Positions 7,943 to 16,514 are shown, counted from the stretch's first letter. The stretch: DNA of 31,805 bases from JBFKUL01 sp041635755 (GCA_041635755.1 JBFKUL010000004.1:1-31805); one strand, 5' to 3'. A program made the numbers and translations. The notes: generated from the letters alone by a model not told the origin.

Positions 7943-9307
7943 ATGCCGACACCGCTCACTGCGCTTTCCCCGCTCGATGGGCGGTATGCCAAGTCGCTCG
8001 ATCCGCTGCGGGCGTACTTCAGCGAGCATGCGCTGATCCGCTACCGGGTTCAGGTCGAGCTGGCCTGGCTGAGGGGGCTTGCGGCCGAGCGCGGCGTGCG
8101 CGAGCTGAAGCCCTTCTCGAAGAAAACGGTGGCGGATCTGGTGCGCCTGGTGGACGGGTTCTCCGAGCGCGACGGCGAGCACATCAAGAACATCGAAGCC
8201 GAGACCAACCATGACGTCAAGGCGATCGAGTACTGGCTGAAGGGCCGGCTCGGCAATAACCGCGATGTGGCCCGTTCGCTGGAGTTCGTGCACTTTGCGT
8301 GCACCTCCGAGGACATCAATAACCTTGCCTACGCGCTGATGCTTTCGGAGGCGCGCGATAAGGTGATGCTGCCTGCGCTGGACGCACTCGTCGCCGCATT
8401 GCGCGTACTCGCTCACCGCCATGCCGGACTGGCGATGCTTTCGCGCACGCACGGTCAGCCCGCCTCGCCCACGACGCTTGGGAAGGAGCTGGCAAACTTC
8501 GTGCACCGGCTGCGCCGCGCGCGCACCGCGATCGCCGGCGTCAAGGTGCTGGGAAAGGTCAACGGAGCGGTGGGCAACTACAACGCGCACACTGCGGCCT
8601 ATCCGGAAGTCGACTGGCCACGGTTCGCCAGGCGTTTCGTGCGGGCGCTCGGACTGGAGTTCAATCCCTACACCATCCAGATCGAGCCGCACGATTCGTA
8701 TGCCGAGCTGTTTGACGCCTACGCGCGCGCCAACACCGTGTTGCTCGACCTTGATCGCGACCTGTGGGGCTATGTGTCGCTCGGCTATTTCCGGCAGAAG
8801 CCGCGTTCGGGCGAAGTGGGTTCGTCCACCATGCCGCACAAGGTCAACCCGATCGACTTCGAGAATTCAGAAGGCAACGTCGGGGTGGCGAACGCCCTGC
8901 TTCGGCATCTTTCCGAAAAGCTTCCCGTGTCGCGCTGGCAGCGCGACCTCTCGGATTCGACCGTGCTGCGCAACGTCGGGGCGGCGCTCGGTCACACACT
9001 GCTCGGGTACCGCGCGTGCCTGCGGGGGCTGGGCAAGCTCGAGGCCGACCCCAGGCGACTCGCCTCGGACCTCGAGGCCAATTGGGAGGTGCTCGCCGAG
9101 CCGATCCAGCAGGTGATGCGCCGGCATGGGGTGCCCGAGGCTTACGAGAAGCTCAAGGCGCTCACGCGCGGCAGGCGCCTGGGCAAGGCGCAGCTTGCAG
9201 CCTTCATCCGCAAGCTGCCGATCCCGGCGCCGGCAAAGAAGCGCCTGCTGGCGCTCACGCCGGCCCGCTATACGGGCCTCGCCGAGACGCTCGCGAAGAA
9301 GATCTGA
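7943..9307 (+). CDS. purB: Adenylosuccinate lyase
   Basis: 454 residues, the E. coli PurB type (456). It acts twice in purine synthesis: it splits SAICAR to AICAR, and adenylosuccinate to AMP, releasing fumarate each time. It begins with the typical MPTPLTALSPLDGRY. Visible landmarks are the catalytic-His region (SRTHGQPASPTTLGKE) and the fumarase/aspartase signature SSTMPHKVNPIDFENSEGN near residue 300, whose flexible loop carries the catalytic Ser. ETNHDVKAIEYWL and TSEDINNLAYAL are also conserved. The ATG at 7943 has no clear Shine-Dalgarno; the 48-base leader contains a small CGGG-AAA-CCCG hairpin. purM lies elsewhere in this window, so purine genes are scattered as usual. Confidence 0.97.
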   Translation: MPTPLTALSPLDGRYAKSLDPLRAYFSEHALIRYRVQVELAWLRGLAAERGVRELKPFSKKTVADLVRLVDGFSERDGEHIKNIEAETNHDVKAIEYWLKGRLGNNRDVARSLEFVHFACTSEDINNLAYALMLSEARDKVMLPALDALVAALRVLAHRHAGLAMLSRTHGQPASPTTLGKELANFVHRLRRARTAIAGVKVLGKVNGAVGNYNAHTAAYPEVDWPRFARRFVRALGLEFNPYTIQIEPHDSYAELFDAYARANTVLLDLDRDLWGYVSLGYFRQKPRSGEVGSSTMPHKVNPIDFENSEGNVGVANALLRHLSEKLPVSRWQRDLSDSTVLRNVGAALGHTLLGYRACLRGLGKLEADPRRLASDLEANWEVLAEPIQQVMRRHGVPEAYEKLKALTRGRRLGKAQLAAFIRKLPIPAPAKKRLLALTPARYTGLAETLAKKI

Positions 9308-9308
9308 G

Positions 9309-9325
9309 GCCGGCGCCGCGCCGGC
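9309..9325. terminator. GC-only hairpin between convergent purB and secF
   Basis: GCCGGCG, three-base loop, CGCCGGC: a seven-base-pair stem filling almost the whole 22-base gap between the two stop codons. No T-run is present on either strand, so intrinsic termination is uncertain; it may act as a two-sided 3'-end barrier. Confidence 0.4.
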
Positions 9326-9329
9326 GCCG

Positions 9330-10268
9330 TCAGACGACCGCGCCCTCGTGCTCGTCGCGGCGGTCCTTCTTCGGCTTGACAAACTGCGCGCGCGACACGC
9401 GCAGCCACATCAGCAGCGAACACGCGACGAAGGCGGCGGAGTAGATCCCGAACAGGATGCCAATGGTCAGGGCGAGCGCGAAATTGTGCAGCGCCGGCCC
9501 GCCGAAGAGAAGCATCGTCAGCACCATCATCTGCGTGCTGCCATGCGTCATGATGGTGCGTGCGATGTTCGCGGTGAGCGAGGCGTCGATCACCTCGGTC
9601 AGCGAGGCGCGGCGCATCTTGCGGAAGTTCTCCCGCACCCGGTCGAAGATCACCACCGACTCGTTGACCGAGTAGCCGAGCACCGCGAGCACCGCGGCGA
9701 GCACCGGCAGCGAAAACTCCCACTGGAAGAAAGCGAAAAAGCCCAAGATGATCACCACGTCATGCAGGTTGGCGATGATCGCCGAGACGCCGAACTTCCA
9801 CTCGAAGCGCAGCGCCAGGTAGGCGACGATGCCGACAATGGTCACCAGCAGCGCGAGCGCGCCGTACTCTGCGAGCTCCTCGCCGATCTGCGGCCCGACG
9901 AACTCGACGCGGCGCACTTCGGCGCTGGTGTCCGCCTGCTTGAGCAGCGCACTGACCTTCTCCGAGAGATCCGCGGTCGACTGGCCCTTCGCGATCGGCA
10001 TGCGGATCAGCACGTCGCGCGAGGAGCCGAAGGTCTGTACCTCGGCGTTGTAGCCGGCCCGCTCGAGCGCGCCGCGCACGCCTTGCACATCGGCAGCCTG
10101 CTGGTAGCTGACCTCGATCAGCGTACCGCCGGTGAACTCGATCGAAAGGTGCAGCCCTCGGGTAGCGAGGAAGAAGGCCGCGGCGAGAAACGTGACGATC
10201 GAGATGATGTTGAGCGCGAGCGCATACTGCATGAAGGGCAGGGTGCGCCGGATCTTGAAGAATTCCAC
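9330..10268 (-). CDS. secF: Protein translocase subunit SecF
   Basis: 312 residues. SecF pairs with SecD in the inner membrane and uses the proton gradient to pull secreted proteins through SecYEG from the periplasmic side. One N-terminal helix (YALALNIISIVTFLAAAFFLA) is followed by the hallmark GLHLSIEFTGGTLIEV, a periplasmic domain and five further helices, with VLGYSVNESVVIFDRVREN as the conserved RND-like segment. The start is GTG, preceded by AGGAG seven bases away. It lies 14 bases after the secD stop and is the last gene of the queA-tgt-yajC-secD-secF run. The hydrophilic C-terminus (KPKKDRRDEHEG) is cytoplasmic. Confidence 0.97.
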   Translation of the reverse strand: MEFFKIRRTLPFMQYALALNIISIVTFLAAAFFLATRGLHLSIEFTGGTLIEVSYQQAADVQGVRGALERAGYNAEVQTFGSSRDVLIRMPIAKGQSTADLSEKVSALLKQADTSAEVRRVEFVGPQIGEELAEYGALALLVTIVGIVAYLALRFEWKFGVSAIIANLHDVVIILGFFAFFQWEFSLPVLAAVLAVLGYSVNESVVIFDRVRENFRKMRRASLTEVIDASLTANIARTIMTHGSTQMMVLTMLLFGGPALHNFALALTIGILFGIYSAAFVACSLLMWLRVSRAQFVKPKKDRRDEHEGAVV

Positions 10269-10282
10269 TCGCTATCTCCTGC

Positions 10283-12142
10283 TTACTTCCACGAGGTGTT
10301 GCCGATCGCGAGCTTCGCGACGCGCCGGCGATGTCCGTAGACCAGGTTGACGATGCCGCGCGAGACCACCACCGCCGAGAACATCGAGGTGAGAATTCCC
10401 AGGCAGTGCACCACGGCGAAGCCGCGCACCGGTCCCTGGCCGAAGATGAGCAGGGCGAGGCCGGCGATCAGCGTGGTGACATTCGAGTCCAGAATCGTGC
10501 CCCAGGCGCGCTCGTAGCCGGCGGCGATCGCCGCCTGGGGGGTGGCCCCGGTGCGGATCTCCTCACGGATGCGCTCGTTGATGAGCACGTTGGCGTCGAT
10601 CGCCATGCCCAGGGTCAGCGCGATCGCCGCGATGCCCGGCAGCGTGAGGGTCGCCTGCAGCATCGAGAGCAGGGCGATCAGGAACAGCAGGTTGACCGAC
10701 AGCGCCAGGGAGGAAATGACGCCGAACAGGGTGTAGTACACGGACATGAATACGACGATCGCGACAAAGCCCCATTTGGTGGCGTCGAAACCGCGGTCGA
10801 TGTTCTCGCGCCCGAGGCTCGGCCCGACGGTGCGCTCCTCGACGATTTCCATCGGCGCGGCAAGCGAGCCGGCGCGCAGCAGCAAGGCGACATCGCTCGC
10901 TTCGGTGGTGCTCATGCGGCCCGAAATCTGGACGCGCCCGCCGCCGATCTCGGTGCGGATCACCGGCGCCGTGATGACCTCGCCCTTGCCTTTCTCGATG
11001 AGCAGGATTGCCATGCGCCTGCCGACGTTCTCGCGCGTCACCTCCTGGAAGATGCGTGCGCCGGCGGCATCCAGGCGCAGATGCACGGCGGGCTCGTTAG
11101 TCTGCGGATCGAAGCCCGGCTGGGCATCGGTCAGGCGATCGCCCGTGAGCACGACCTGCTTCTTCACCAGCAGCGGCCGACCGTCGCGCTCGACGTAGTA
11201 CTCGGTGCCGAAAGGCGGCTGGCCGGCCGCGGCAGCGGCGAGGTTTGCCGCGGTCGTCTTTTCCTCGTCGACCATGCGCACCTCGAGGCTCGCGGTACGC
11301 CCGAGGATGTCCTTCGCCTTGGCGGTGTCCTGCACGCCCGGCAGCTGCACGACGACGCGGTCGGCGCCCTGCTGCTGGATGATCGGTTCGGCCACGCCGA
11401 GCTCGTTGATGCGGTTGTGCAGCGTGGTGATGTTTTGCTTGATGGCGTAATCTTGCGTCGCCTTGATGGCGCTGGGCTTGAGCGTGGCCACCAGCTGCAG
11501 CTCGTCGCCCGCGTCGCGTTCGGCGAGCTGGAGGTCGGTCAGGCTGCCAAGAATCGCCTCGCGTGCACGATCGCGGGTCGCCTCGTCGCGCAGGCGGATG
11601 CGCAGGGACTGGCCCTCGCGCGCAATGCCGCCGTGGCGGATGTTTCGGTCTCGCATCAGTGAACGCACGTCGCCGGCAAGGCTCTCGAGCCGCTTGGTCT
11701 GCGCGGCCTGCATGTCCACCTGGAGCAGGAAGTGCACACCGCCGCGCAGGTCCAGGCCCAGGTACATCGGCAGCGCCTTGATGGCCGAGAGCCAGCCGGG
11801 CGAGGATGAAAGCAGGTTCAGCGCCACGATGTAGGATGGATTGGAGGCGTCCGGATTGACCGCGCGGTCGATCACATCCCTCGCCTTGAGTTGCATATCG
11901 GTGTCGCCAAAGCGCACGCGCACGCTGTTGGCGTCGAGAATCGTTCCGGTTATCGGAATTTCCGCCGTCCTGAGCGACTGCTCGATGCGGGCGAGCAGCG
12001 CCGCGTCGACCTTGACGGTCGACTTGGCGCTCGAAATCTGTACCGCAGGGGATTCGCCGAAGAAATTCGGCAGCGTGTAGAGCAGCGCGACCAGGACCGT
12101 GATCGCGATCAGCGTGTACTTCCAGGCCGGGTAGCGGTTCAT
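10283..12142 (-). CDS. secD: Protein translocase subunit SecD
   Basis: 619 residues, the long proteobacterial form. It has an N-terminal helix (YTLIAITVLVALLYTLPNFFG), a large periplasmic P1 domain containing the signature LGLDLRGGVHFLLQVD, and five more helices after about residue 450 (FVAIVVFMSVYYTLFGVIS onward). The conserved LTLGMAIDANVLINERIREE resembles RND transporters. It works with SecF and YajC in late protein export. The gene starts 39 bases after the yajC stop. No strong ribosome-binding site precedes its ATG, so translation may depend on coupling within the operon. Confidence 0.97.
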   Translation of the reverse strand: MNRYPAWKYTLIAITVLVALLYTLPNFFGESPAVQISSAKSTVKVDAALLARIEQSLRTAEIPITGTILDANSVRVRFGDTDMQLKARDVIDRAVNPDASNPSYIVALNLLSSSPGWLSAIKALPMYLGLDLRGGVHFLLQVDMQAAQTKRLESLAGDVRSLMRDRNIRHGGIAREGQSLRIRLRDEATRDRAREAILGSLTDLQLAERDAGDELQLVATLKPSAIKATQDYAIKQNITTLHNRINELGVAEPIIQQQGADRVVVQLPGVQDTAKAKDILGRTASLEVRMVDEEKTTAANLAAAAAGQPPFGTEYYVERDGRPLLVKKQVVLTGDRLTDAQPGFDPQTNEPAVHLRLDAAGARIFQEVTRENVGRRMAILLIEKGKGEVITAPVIRTEIGGGRVQISGRMSTTEASDVALLLRAGSLAAPMEIVEERTVGPSLGRENIDRGFDATKWGFVAIVVFMSVYYTLFGVISSLALSVNLLFLIALLSMLQATLTLPGIAAIALTLGMAIDANVLINERIREEIRTGATPQAAIAAGYERAWGTILDSNVTTLIAGLALLIFGQGPVRGFAVVHCLGILTSMFSAVVVSRGIVNLVYGHRRRVAKLAIGNTSWK

Positions 12143-12181
12143 GGTGCGATGGGGCGGGCGTTCGCCGGCTCGGGGCGGACG

Positions 12182-12511
12182 CTACACGATGCTCTTGAGT
12201 GTGCCCTTCGGCAGCAACGTCTGCACCGAACCCTTCTGGACGCTGACTTCGGTGTTGGGCGCGATCTCGACCGTGACATAGGCATCGCCGAGCTTGGTGA
12301 TGCGCCCGAGCACGCCGCCTGCAGTGATCACCTCATCGCCCTTTTGCAGCCCCTCGACCATCTGCTTGTGCTCCTTGGCGCGCTTCATTTGAGGCCGGAT
12401 CATGAGAAAGTACAGCAGCACAAACATCAGGACGATCGGCAGCAGGCCGATGAATCCCGGATCGCTCGAGGCGCCTCCCGTGGCTTGCGCGAATGCGGGG
12501 GAGATCAGCAC
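12182..12511 (-). CDS. yajC: Preprotein translocase accessory subunit YajC
   Basis: 109 residues. It has a single membrane helix near the N-terminus (FIGLLPIVLMFVLLYFLMIRPQMKR) followed by a basic segment and the cytoplasmic beta domain with GDEVITAGGVLGRI and VTVEIAPNTEV, all typical. YajC associates with SecDF. The start is GTG at 12511 with a good AAGGAG seven bases upstream. It follows tgt after 57 bases in the same operon, but a -10 box in this gap suggests a separate promoter for yajC-secD-secF. Confidence 0.96.
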   Translation of the reverse strand: MLISPAFAQATGGASSDPGFIGLLPIVLMFVLLYFLMIRPQMKRAKEHKQMVEGLQKGDEVITAGGVLGRITKLGDAYVTVEIAPNTEVSVQKGSVQTLLPKGTLKSIV

Positions 12512-12544
12512 GATAACTCCTTGGAGTGGCGGAAAAAGCGCGAA

Positions 12545-12553
12545 ATTATAGCA
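12545..12553 (-). promoter_or_regulatory. Extended -10 promoter element upstream of yajC
   Basis: On the minus strand TGCTATAAT is a perfect extended -10 (TGn plus TATAAT), 33 bases before the yajC GTG. There is no recognisable -35, which extended -10 promoters can do without. It lies between tgt and yajC and would let the secretion genes be transcribed apart from queA-tgt. Confidence 0.5.
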
Positions 12554-12568
12554 TCGTGAACCATGCGC

Positions 12569-13684
12569 TCAGCCGGGTGCTTCGGCGTTCGCCCGGCGCT
12601 CGGCCAGGATGCGCGCGGCGGTCTGCTCAAGACGTCCGGCCTCGATGGCGCCGCGCAGCTCGCGCATCAACTCCTGGTAGTAATAGAGGTTGTGAAGCGT
12701 GTTCAGCCGCGCCCCGAGGATCTCGTTGGCGCGCTGCAGATGGTGCAGGTAGGCCCTCGAGAAACGGCGGCAGGCATAGCAGCCGCAATGCCGGTCGAGC
12801 GGGGCCGGATCATCACGGTGTCGGGCGTTGCGGATCTTGATGTCGCCGTGGCGAGTGAAAAGCCAGCCGTTGCGCGCGTTGCGCGTGGGCAGCACGCAAT
12901 CGAACATGTCGATGCCGGAGAGCACGCCTTCCACGAGATCCTCGGGCGTGCCCATGCCCATCAGATAGCGCGGCTGGTCCGGGGGCAGCCGCGGGGCGAT
13001 GTGGGTTAGGATGCGCCGCCGGTCCTGTTTGGGCTCGCCAACCGACAGGCCGCCGACGGCATAGCCGTCGAAGCCGATCCCCGTAAGCCCCGCGAGCGAC
13101 TCATCGCGCAGTCGCTCGTACATTCCGCCCTGGACAATGCCGAACAGCGCATTCGGCGTGTCCTGCCACGCGCGCTTCGAGCGCTCCGCCCAACGCAGGC
13201 TCAACTGCATCGAGCGCTCGGCCGCGGCCTCGCTCGCCGGAAACGGTGTGCACTCGTCAAACACCATGGCGATGTCGGCATCGAGCACACGCTGGATGCG
13301 CATCGATTCTTCCGGCGTAAGCAGCAGGCGATCGCCGTTTACCGGGGAGGCGAACTTGACGCCCTCCTCGCTCAGCTTGCGCAACGGCCCGAGGCTGAAC
13401 ACCTGGAAGCCCCCTGAGTCGGTGAGAATCGGGTGCTCCCAGCCCATGAAACGATGCAGACCGCCGAAGCGTTCGATGACCTCGAGGCCCGGCCTCAGCC
13501 ACAGGTGGAAGGTGTTGCCGAGCACGATCTGGGCGCCGATCTGCTCGAGTTCCTCGGGCGACATCGCCTTGACCGATCCATAGGTTCCCACCGGCATGAA
13601 CACCGGCGTGTCGACGCGGCCGTGCGCAAGCTCGAGGGTGCCCCGACGCGCGGCGCCGTCGCGGTGGAACAGCTTGAATCTCAC
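12569..13684 (-). CDS. tgt: Queuine tRNA-ribosyltransferase
   Basis: 371 residues. It exchanges G34 for preQ1 in tRNAs with GUN anticodons (Asp, Asn, His, Tyr). Asp89 in LTDSGGFQVF and the nucleophile Asp262 in MFDCVLPTRNARNG match the E. coli residues. The zinc site is the CGCYACRRFSRAYLHHL segment. The start is GTG at 13684; its last bases overlap the queA TGA (GTGA), so translation is probably coupled. This start gives the normal N-terminus (MRFKLFHRDG). The next enzyme in the pathway, QueA, is encoded directly upstream. Confidence 0.97.
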   Translation of the reverse strand: MRFKLFHRDGAARRGTLELAHGRVDTPVFMPVGTYGSVKAMSPEELEQIGAQIVLGNTFHLWLRPGLEVIERFGGLHRFMGWEHPILTDSGGFQVFSLGPLRKLSEEGVKFASPVNGDRLLLTPEESMRIQRVLDADIAMVFDECTPFPASEAAAERSMQLSLRWAERSKRAWQDTPNALFGIVQGGMYERLRDESLAGLTGIGFDGYAVGGLSVGEPKQDRRRILTHIAPRLPPDQPRYLMGMGTPEDLVEGVLSGIDMFDCVLPTRNARNGWLFTRHGDIKIRNARHRDDPAPLDRHCGCYACRRFSRAYLHHLQRANEILGARLNTLHNLYYYQELMRELRGAIEAGRLEQTAARILAERRANAEAPG

Positions 13685-14706
13685 GCCGCCCGCTCGATCA
13701 GCATGGCATCGCCGTACGAATAGAAACGGTAGCGCTGCGCGATCGCGTGCGCGTAGGCGCGCCGGATGTTCACCATGCCGCCGAAAGCGGCGACCAGCAT
13801 CAGCAGGCTCGACTTCGGCAGATGGAAATTGGTCAGCAGCCGGTCGACCACGTTGAAGCGAAATCCAGGGTAGATGAATAGGTCGGTTTCGCCCGCGCCG
13901 GCCTTCAGGCGCCCGCCCAGGGCGGCGCTTTCGAGCGCGCGCAGTACGGTCGTGCCGACGGCGAGCACGCGGCCGCCGGCGGCGCGGGTCGCGGCCACCG
14001 CCTCGACCACGGACTCGGGCACCTCGTACCATTCGTGGTGCATGCGGTGCTCCTCGACACGCTCGGTGCGCACCGGCTGAAACGTTCCTGCGCCGACGTG
14101 CAGGGTCAGCTTGGCGATGCGCGCGCCGCCGGCAACGAGGCGCTCCAGCGTCGGCGCGTCGAAATGCAGTCCTGCGGTGGGCGCTGCAACCGCGCCCGGC
14201 CGCTCGGCGTAGATCGTCTGGTAACGCTCAACGTCCTCACGGACCGGCGTATGCCTGATGTAGGGTGGCAGCGGCACCATGCCGTAGCGCTCGAGTGCGT
14301 CTGCGACACGCAACCCCGCGAAGCGCACCCGATACAGCTCGGCCTCGCGGCCGAGGACCTCGACGCGCAGTTCGTTGCCGAGGATCAGTTCGCTTCCCGG
14401 AGGCGGCGGGTGGCTGGCGCGGATCAGCGCGATGGCCTCGTGCTCGCCGAGAATCCGTTCGACAAACAACTCGATGCGACCGCCGGTGCTTTTGCGCCCG
14501 AGCAGGCGCGCTTTGATGACGCGCGTGTCGTTCACCACCAGCACGTCCTTCGACCCGACCAGCAAGGGCAGGTCGGTGAAGTCGCGATCCGACAGTGCCC
14601 CGCTCACTCCGTCGAGGTGCAATAGGCGGCTGCCCGCGCGTTCTGCCGCCGGATGCTGCGCGATCAGGTTCTCGGGAAGCGCATAGTCGAATTCCGCGAC
14701 GCGCAT
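13681..14706 (-). CDS. queA: S-adenosylmethionine:tRNA ribosyltransferase-isomerase
   Basis: 341 residues. It transfers and rearranges the ribosyl part of SAM onto preQ1 in tRNA to give epoxyqueuosine. The N-terminus (MRVAEFDYALPENLIAQHPAAERAGSRLL) and the segments VNDTRVIKARLLGRK, PPYIRHTPVREDVERYQTIYA, GAVAAPTAGLHF and TNFHLPKSSLLMLVAAFGG are diagnostic. It is the first gene of the queA-tgt-yajC-secD-secF run. The ATG is only eight bases from a perfect -10 box and has no Shine-Dalgarno. Confidence 0.97.
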   Translation of the reverse strand: MRVAEFDYALPENLIAQHPAAERAGSRLLHLDGVSGALSDRDFTDLPLLVGSKDVLVVNDTRVIKARLLGRKSTGGRIELFVERILGEHEAIALIRASHPPPPGSELILGNELRVEVLGREAELYRVRFAGLRVADALERYGMVPLPPYIRHTPVREDVERYQTIYAERPGAVAAPTAGLHFDAPTLERLVAGGARIAKLTLHVGAGTFQPVRTERVEEHRMHHEWYEVPESVVEAVAATRAAGGRVLAVGTTVLRALESAALGGRLKAGAGETDLFIYPGFRFNVVDRLLTNFHLPKSSLLMLVAAFGGMVNIRRAYAHAIAQRYRFYSYGDAMLIERAA

Positions 14707-14714
14707 GGCGCCGC

Positions 14715-14720
14715 ATTATA
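14715..14720 (-). promoter_or_regulatory. Putative -10 box (TATAAT) for queA
   Basis: A perfect TATAAT on the minus strand ends eight bases before the queA ATG, so the transcript would carry at most one to three bases of leader. No -35 match lies at the usual distance. Confidence 0.5.
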
Positions 14721-14814
14721 GAGGGGCGCGCGTTGCCGCTCGGCTCGAGTCCGCGCGATAATGCGCGCCTGCCTGCCGCGTGGCGTTCATGCGCCCACAC
14801 GGCGAAGTCCCGCA

Positions 14815-14869
14815 GGCGGGTGCAAGGCGACGTGCCGGAATGGCGGAATTGGTAGACGCGCCGGACTCA
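14815..14869 (+). repeat. 55-base direct repeat, copy 1 (second copy at 14979-15033)
   Basis: The two copies are 164 bases apart and differ at one position (14825 A versus 14989 G). Each holds 19 bases of upstream flank plus the first 36 bases of tRNA-Leu, ending inside the anticodon loop. The duplication therefore includes probable promoter-proximal flank of the tRNA gene. No transposase or terminal inverted repeat is seen. Confidence 0.85.
14834..14869 (+). pseudogene. Truncated tRNA-Leu: 5' half only
   Basis: Acceptor 5' strand, D arm and the 5' strand of the anticodon stem are identical to the intact tRNA-Leu at 14998. After ...GGACTCA the match stops: the 3' anticodon strand, variable arm, T arm and 3' acceptor strand do not follow. 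It cannot form a tRNA. It may give a short tRNA-half-like transcript, or it may simply be the scar of a partial duplication. Confidence 0.75.
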
Positions 14870-14978
14870 CAATCGCCACGGTCTTACGGGGCGATTGCGG
14901 CGAGGCTAAACTTTCGCGAGCGAAGTGAGCGCAAGGTTAAGCTCGCGGTAGCGAGCGGCCGGAGCCAAAATCCGGCTG
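14870..14978 (+). other. Hairpin-rich spacer between the tRNA-Leu fragment and the intact tRNA-Leu
   Basis: This 109-base spacer carries several small dyads: CAATCGCC/GGCGATTG (14870-14877 with 14890-14897), CTCGC/GCGAG (14942-14946 with 14951-14955), and GCCGGA/TCCGGC (14958-14963 with 14971-14976). The last has a seven-base loop GCCAAAA and looks like a copy of the tRNA-Leu anticodon arm with three changed loop bases. The middle part (GCGAGCGAAGTGAGCGC) resembles REP-type intergenic repeats. No ORF is convincing. Confidence 0.5.
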
Positions 14979-14997
14979 GGCGGGTGCAGGGCGACGT

Positions 14998-15084
14998 GCC
15001 GGAATGGCGGAATTGGTAGACGCGCCGGACTCAAAATCCGGTGCCAGCGATGGCGTGTGGGTTCGAGTCCCACTTCCGGCACCA
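14998..15084 (+). tRNA. tRNA-Leu (anticodon CAA)
   Basis: 87 bases including an encoded CCA. The acceptor stem GCCGGAA pairs with TTCCGGC. The D arm is GGCGGAATTGGTAGACGC. The anticodon stem CCGGA/TCCGG encloses loop CTCAAAA, so the anticodon is CAA (UUG codons). A long class II variable arm is followed by the T arm GTGGGTTCGAGTCCCAC. All expected arms are present. Confidence 0.95.
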
Positions 15085-15416
15085 CGAATGCAGGGCATGG
15101 CCCGGTCAGTGCCAACGCTTTGTTTGGGGTCCAATCCTTTTCAACGGCCCGCGCCCTGGGCGCCGTCGTGTAAAAGCAACACACCCCTGGGCTTTCAGGG
15201 GCTGCTTCGCTGCACCCGTCGGTTGACCCCGTGTGCAAAGACCGTCGCGCGACCGGAAAAGCGTGACGTATTTCTGCTTTCTTCCGGTGCTGGTGCTTCA
15301 TTCGGGCCGGGTCAACTGTCAGATTGAGTTCTGGGTCGTGGGAACGCCGGCTCGCTCGCTAGACAGGCGGGGCGGCCCCAGCGTAGTCTTGCGCCGTCGT
15401 TCCCAGGGGAGTGTTC
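15085..15416. other. 332-base intergenic region between tRNA-Leu and rpfG
   Basis: No credible ORF. Two hairpins are visible: CCCCTG/CAGGGG (15184-15189 with 15196-15201, six-base loop) and ACCGGAA/TTCCGGT (15252-15258 with 15282-15288; the stem extends inward by AAGC/GCTT with a one-base bulge). Neither is followed by a T-run. A weak promoter candidate for rpfG is TAGACA (15360-15365), 18 bases, TAGTCT (15384-15389). AGGGGA at 15405-15410 is the rpfG ribosome-binding site. Confidence 0.4.
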
Positions 15417-16514
15417 ATGGGCAAGGCGCAGATCAGGGTCCTGCCCTCCGCGCGCAATACGGTGATGGTCGTCGACGACCAGTCGACCAGCCGCGCCATC
15501 CTCGAGCAGGTGGTTCGCAGCCTCGATGAACGCGTCGTGGTGGAGGGCTTCGTGCGGCCGATCGACGCCGTCGTCTGGGCCGCAAGGCACGTCGCGGATC
15601 TGGTGCTGGTCGACTACATGATGCCCGAGATGGACGGCATCGAGTTCGTCAAACGCCTGCGCGCGCTGCCCGGCTATGAGCACGTACCGATCATGATGGT
15701 CACCGTGCACGACGATCGCGCAGTGCGCTACTCGGCGCTCGACGCGGGTATCACCGATTTCCTGACCAAACCCGTGGATGCGCGCGAGTGCCTGGCGCGC
15801 TGCCGCAACCTGCTCACGCTGCGCCGACAGCAACTCGCGCTCGAGGACCGCCGGCGGCTGCTCGAGGGGATGGTAGAGGAGGCAACGCGCGAGATCCGCG
15901 ATCGCGAGAAGGAAACGCTGCTGCGTCTTGCGCGCGCCGGGGAATTCCGCGACGAAGAGACCGGGTACCACTTGCTGCGCATGGCGCGCTACTCGCGGCT
16001 CATTGCCGATGCCATCGGTCTGGAGCCCGACGAGGTTGAGTCGATCGAGCTGGCGGCGCCGCTGCACGATATCGGCAAGATCGGCATCTCCGACCAGATT
16101 CTGCTCAAGCCGGGCAAGCTCGACGAGCCGGAATGGATCGTCATGCAGCGACATCCCGTGATCGGGCACGAAATCCTCAAGGGCAGCGCCTCGAAGTACG
16201 TGCGCATGGGTGCGCTGATTGCGCTCGGCCACCATGAGAAGTACGACGGATCTGGTTATCCAAACGGACTCGAGGGCGATCACATTGCGCTATGCGCGCG
16301 CGTGGTGGCGGTCGCGGACGTTTACGACGCCCTCACCTCGGTCCGGCCTTACAAGAAGGCCTGGACCAGCGACGACGCTTTCGAGTACCTGCGGACGCAG
16401 CGCGGCAAGCATTTCGATCCGCAACTGGTTAATGCCTTCGTCGGCAAGCGCGAGGAGGTGCTGCGTATCCAGCACGAGTGGCGCGATCCGCCTCACGAGG
16501 CGGGCACGCTCTGA
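15417..16514 (+). CDS. rpfG: Two-component response regulator with HD-GYP domain (c-di-GMP phosphodiesterase, RpfG-like)
   Basis: 365 residues. The N-terminal receiver (about residues 15-135) has acidic D20/D21, phospho-acceptor D66 in LVDYMMPEMDG, and K118. A linker helix (135-175) leads to the HD-GYP domain: HDIGKIGI (H217, D218), HPVIGHEIL, and HHEKYDGSGYPNG with GYP at 280-282. HD-GYP enzymes with this full motif hydrolyse c-di-GMP to GMP. In Xanthomonas, RpfG is the partner of the DSF sensor RpfC; the same pairing here (stop/start overlap TGATG) and the nearby rpfF support that role. The ATG at 15417 is preferred to a GTG two codons upstream because AGGGGA sits six bases before it. Phosphodiesterase activity is inferred. 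Confidence 0.93.
   Translation: MGKAQIRVLPSARNTVMVVDDQSTSRAILEQVVRSLDERVVVEGFVRPIDAVVWAARHVADLVLVDYMMPEMDGIEFVKRLRALPGYEHVPIMMVTVHDDRAVRYSALDAGITDFLTKPVDARECLARCRNLLTLRRQQLALEDRRRLLEGMVEEATREIRDREKETLLRLARAGEFRDEETGYHLLRMARYSRLIADAIGLEPDEVESIELAAPLHDIGKIGISDQILLKPGKLDEPEWIVMQRHPVIGHEILKGSASKYVRMGALIALGHHEKYDGSGYPNGLEGDHIALCARVVAVADVYDALTSVRPYKKAWTSDDAFEYLRTQRGKHFDPQLVNAFVGKREEVLRIQHEWRDPPHEAGTL

Noticed and set aside
7883..8839. N-terminal extension of the uracil-DNA-glycosylase-like ORF across purB
   Set aside because: The extension is antisense to purB. The family N-terminus and the GTG at 7882 fit the spacer.
14834..15000. A tRNA-Leu gene split by a group I or other intron in the anticodon loop
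   Set aside because: The 3' anticodon strand reappears as AAAATCCGG at 14967-14975, but no variable arm, T arm or 3' acceptor strand follows it. The intervening 97 or so bases are too short for a group I intron and show none of its core.
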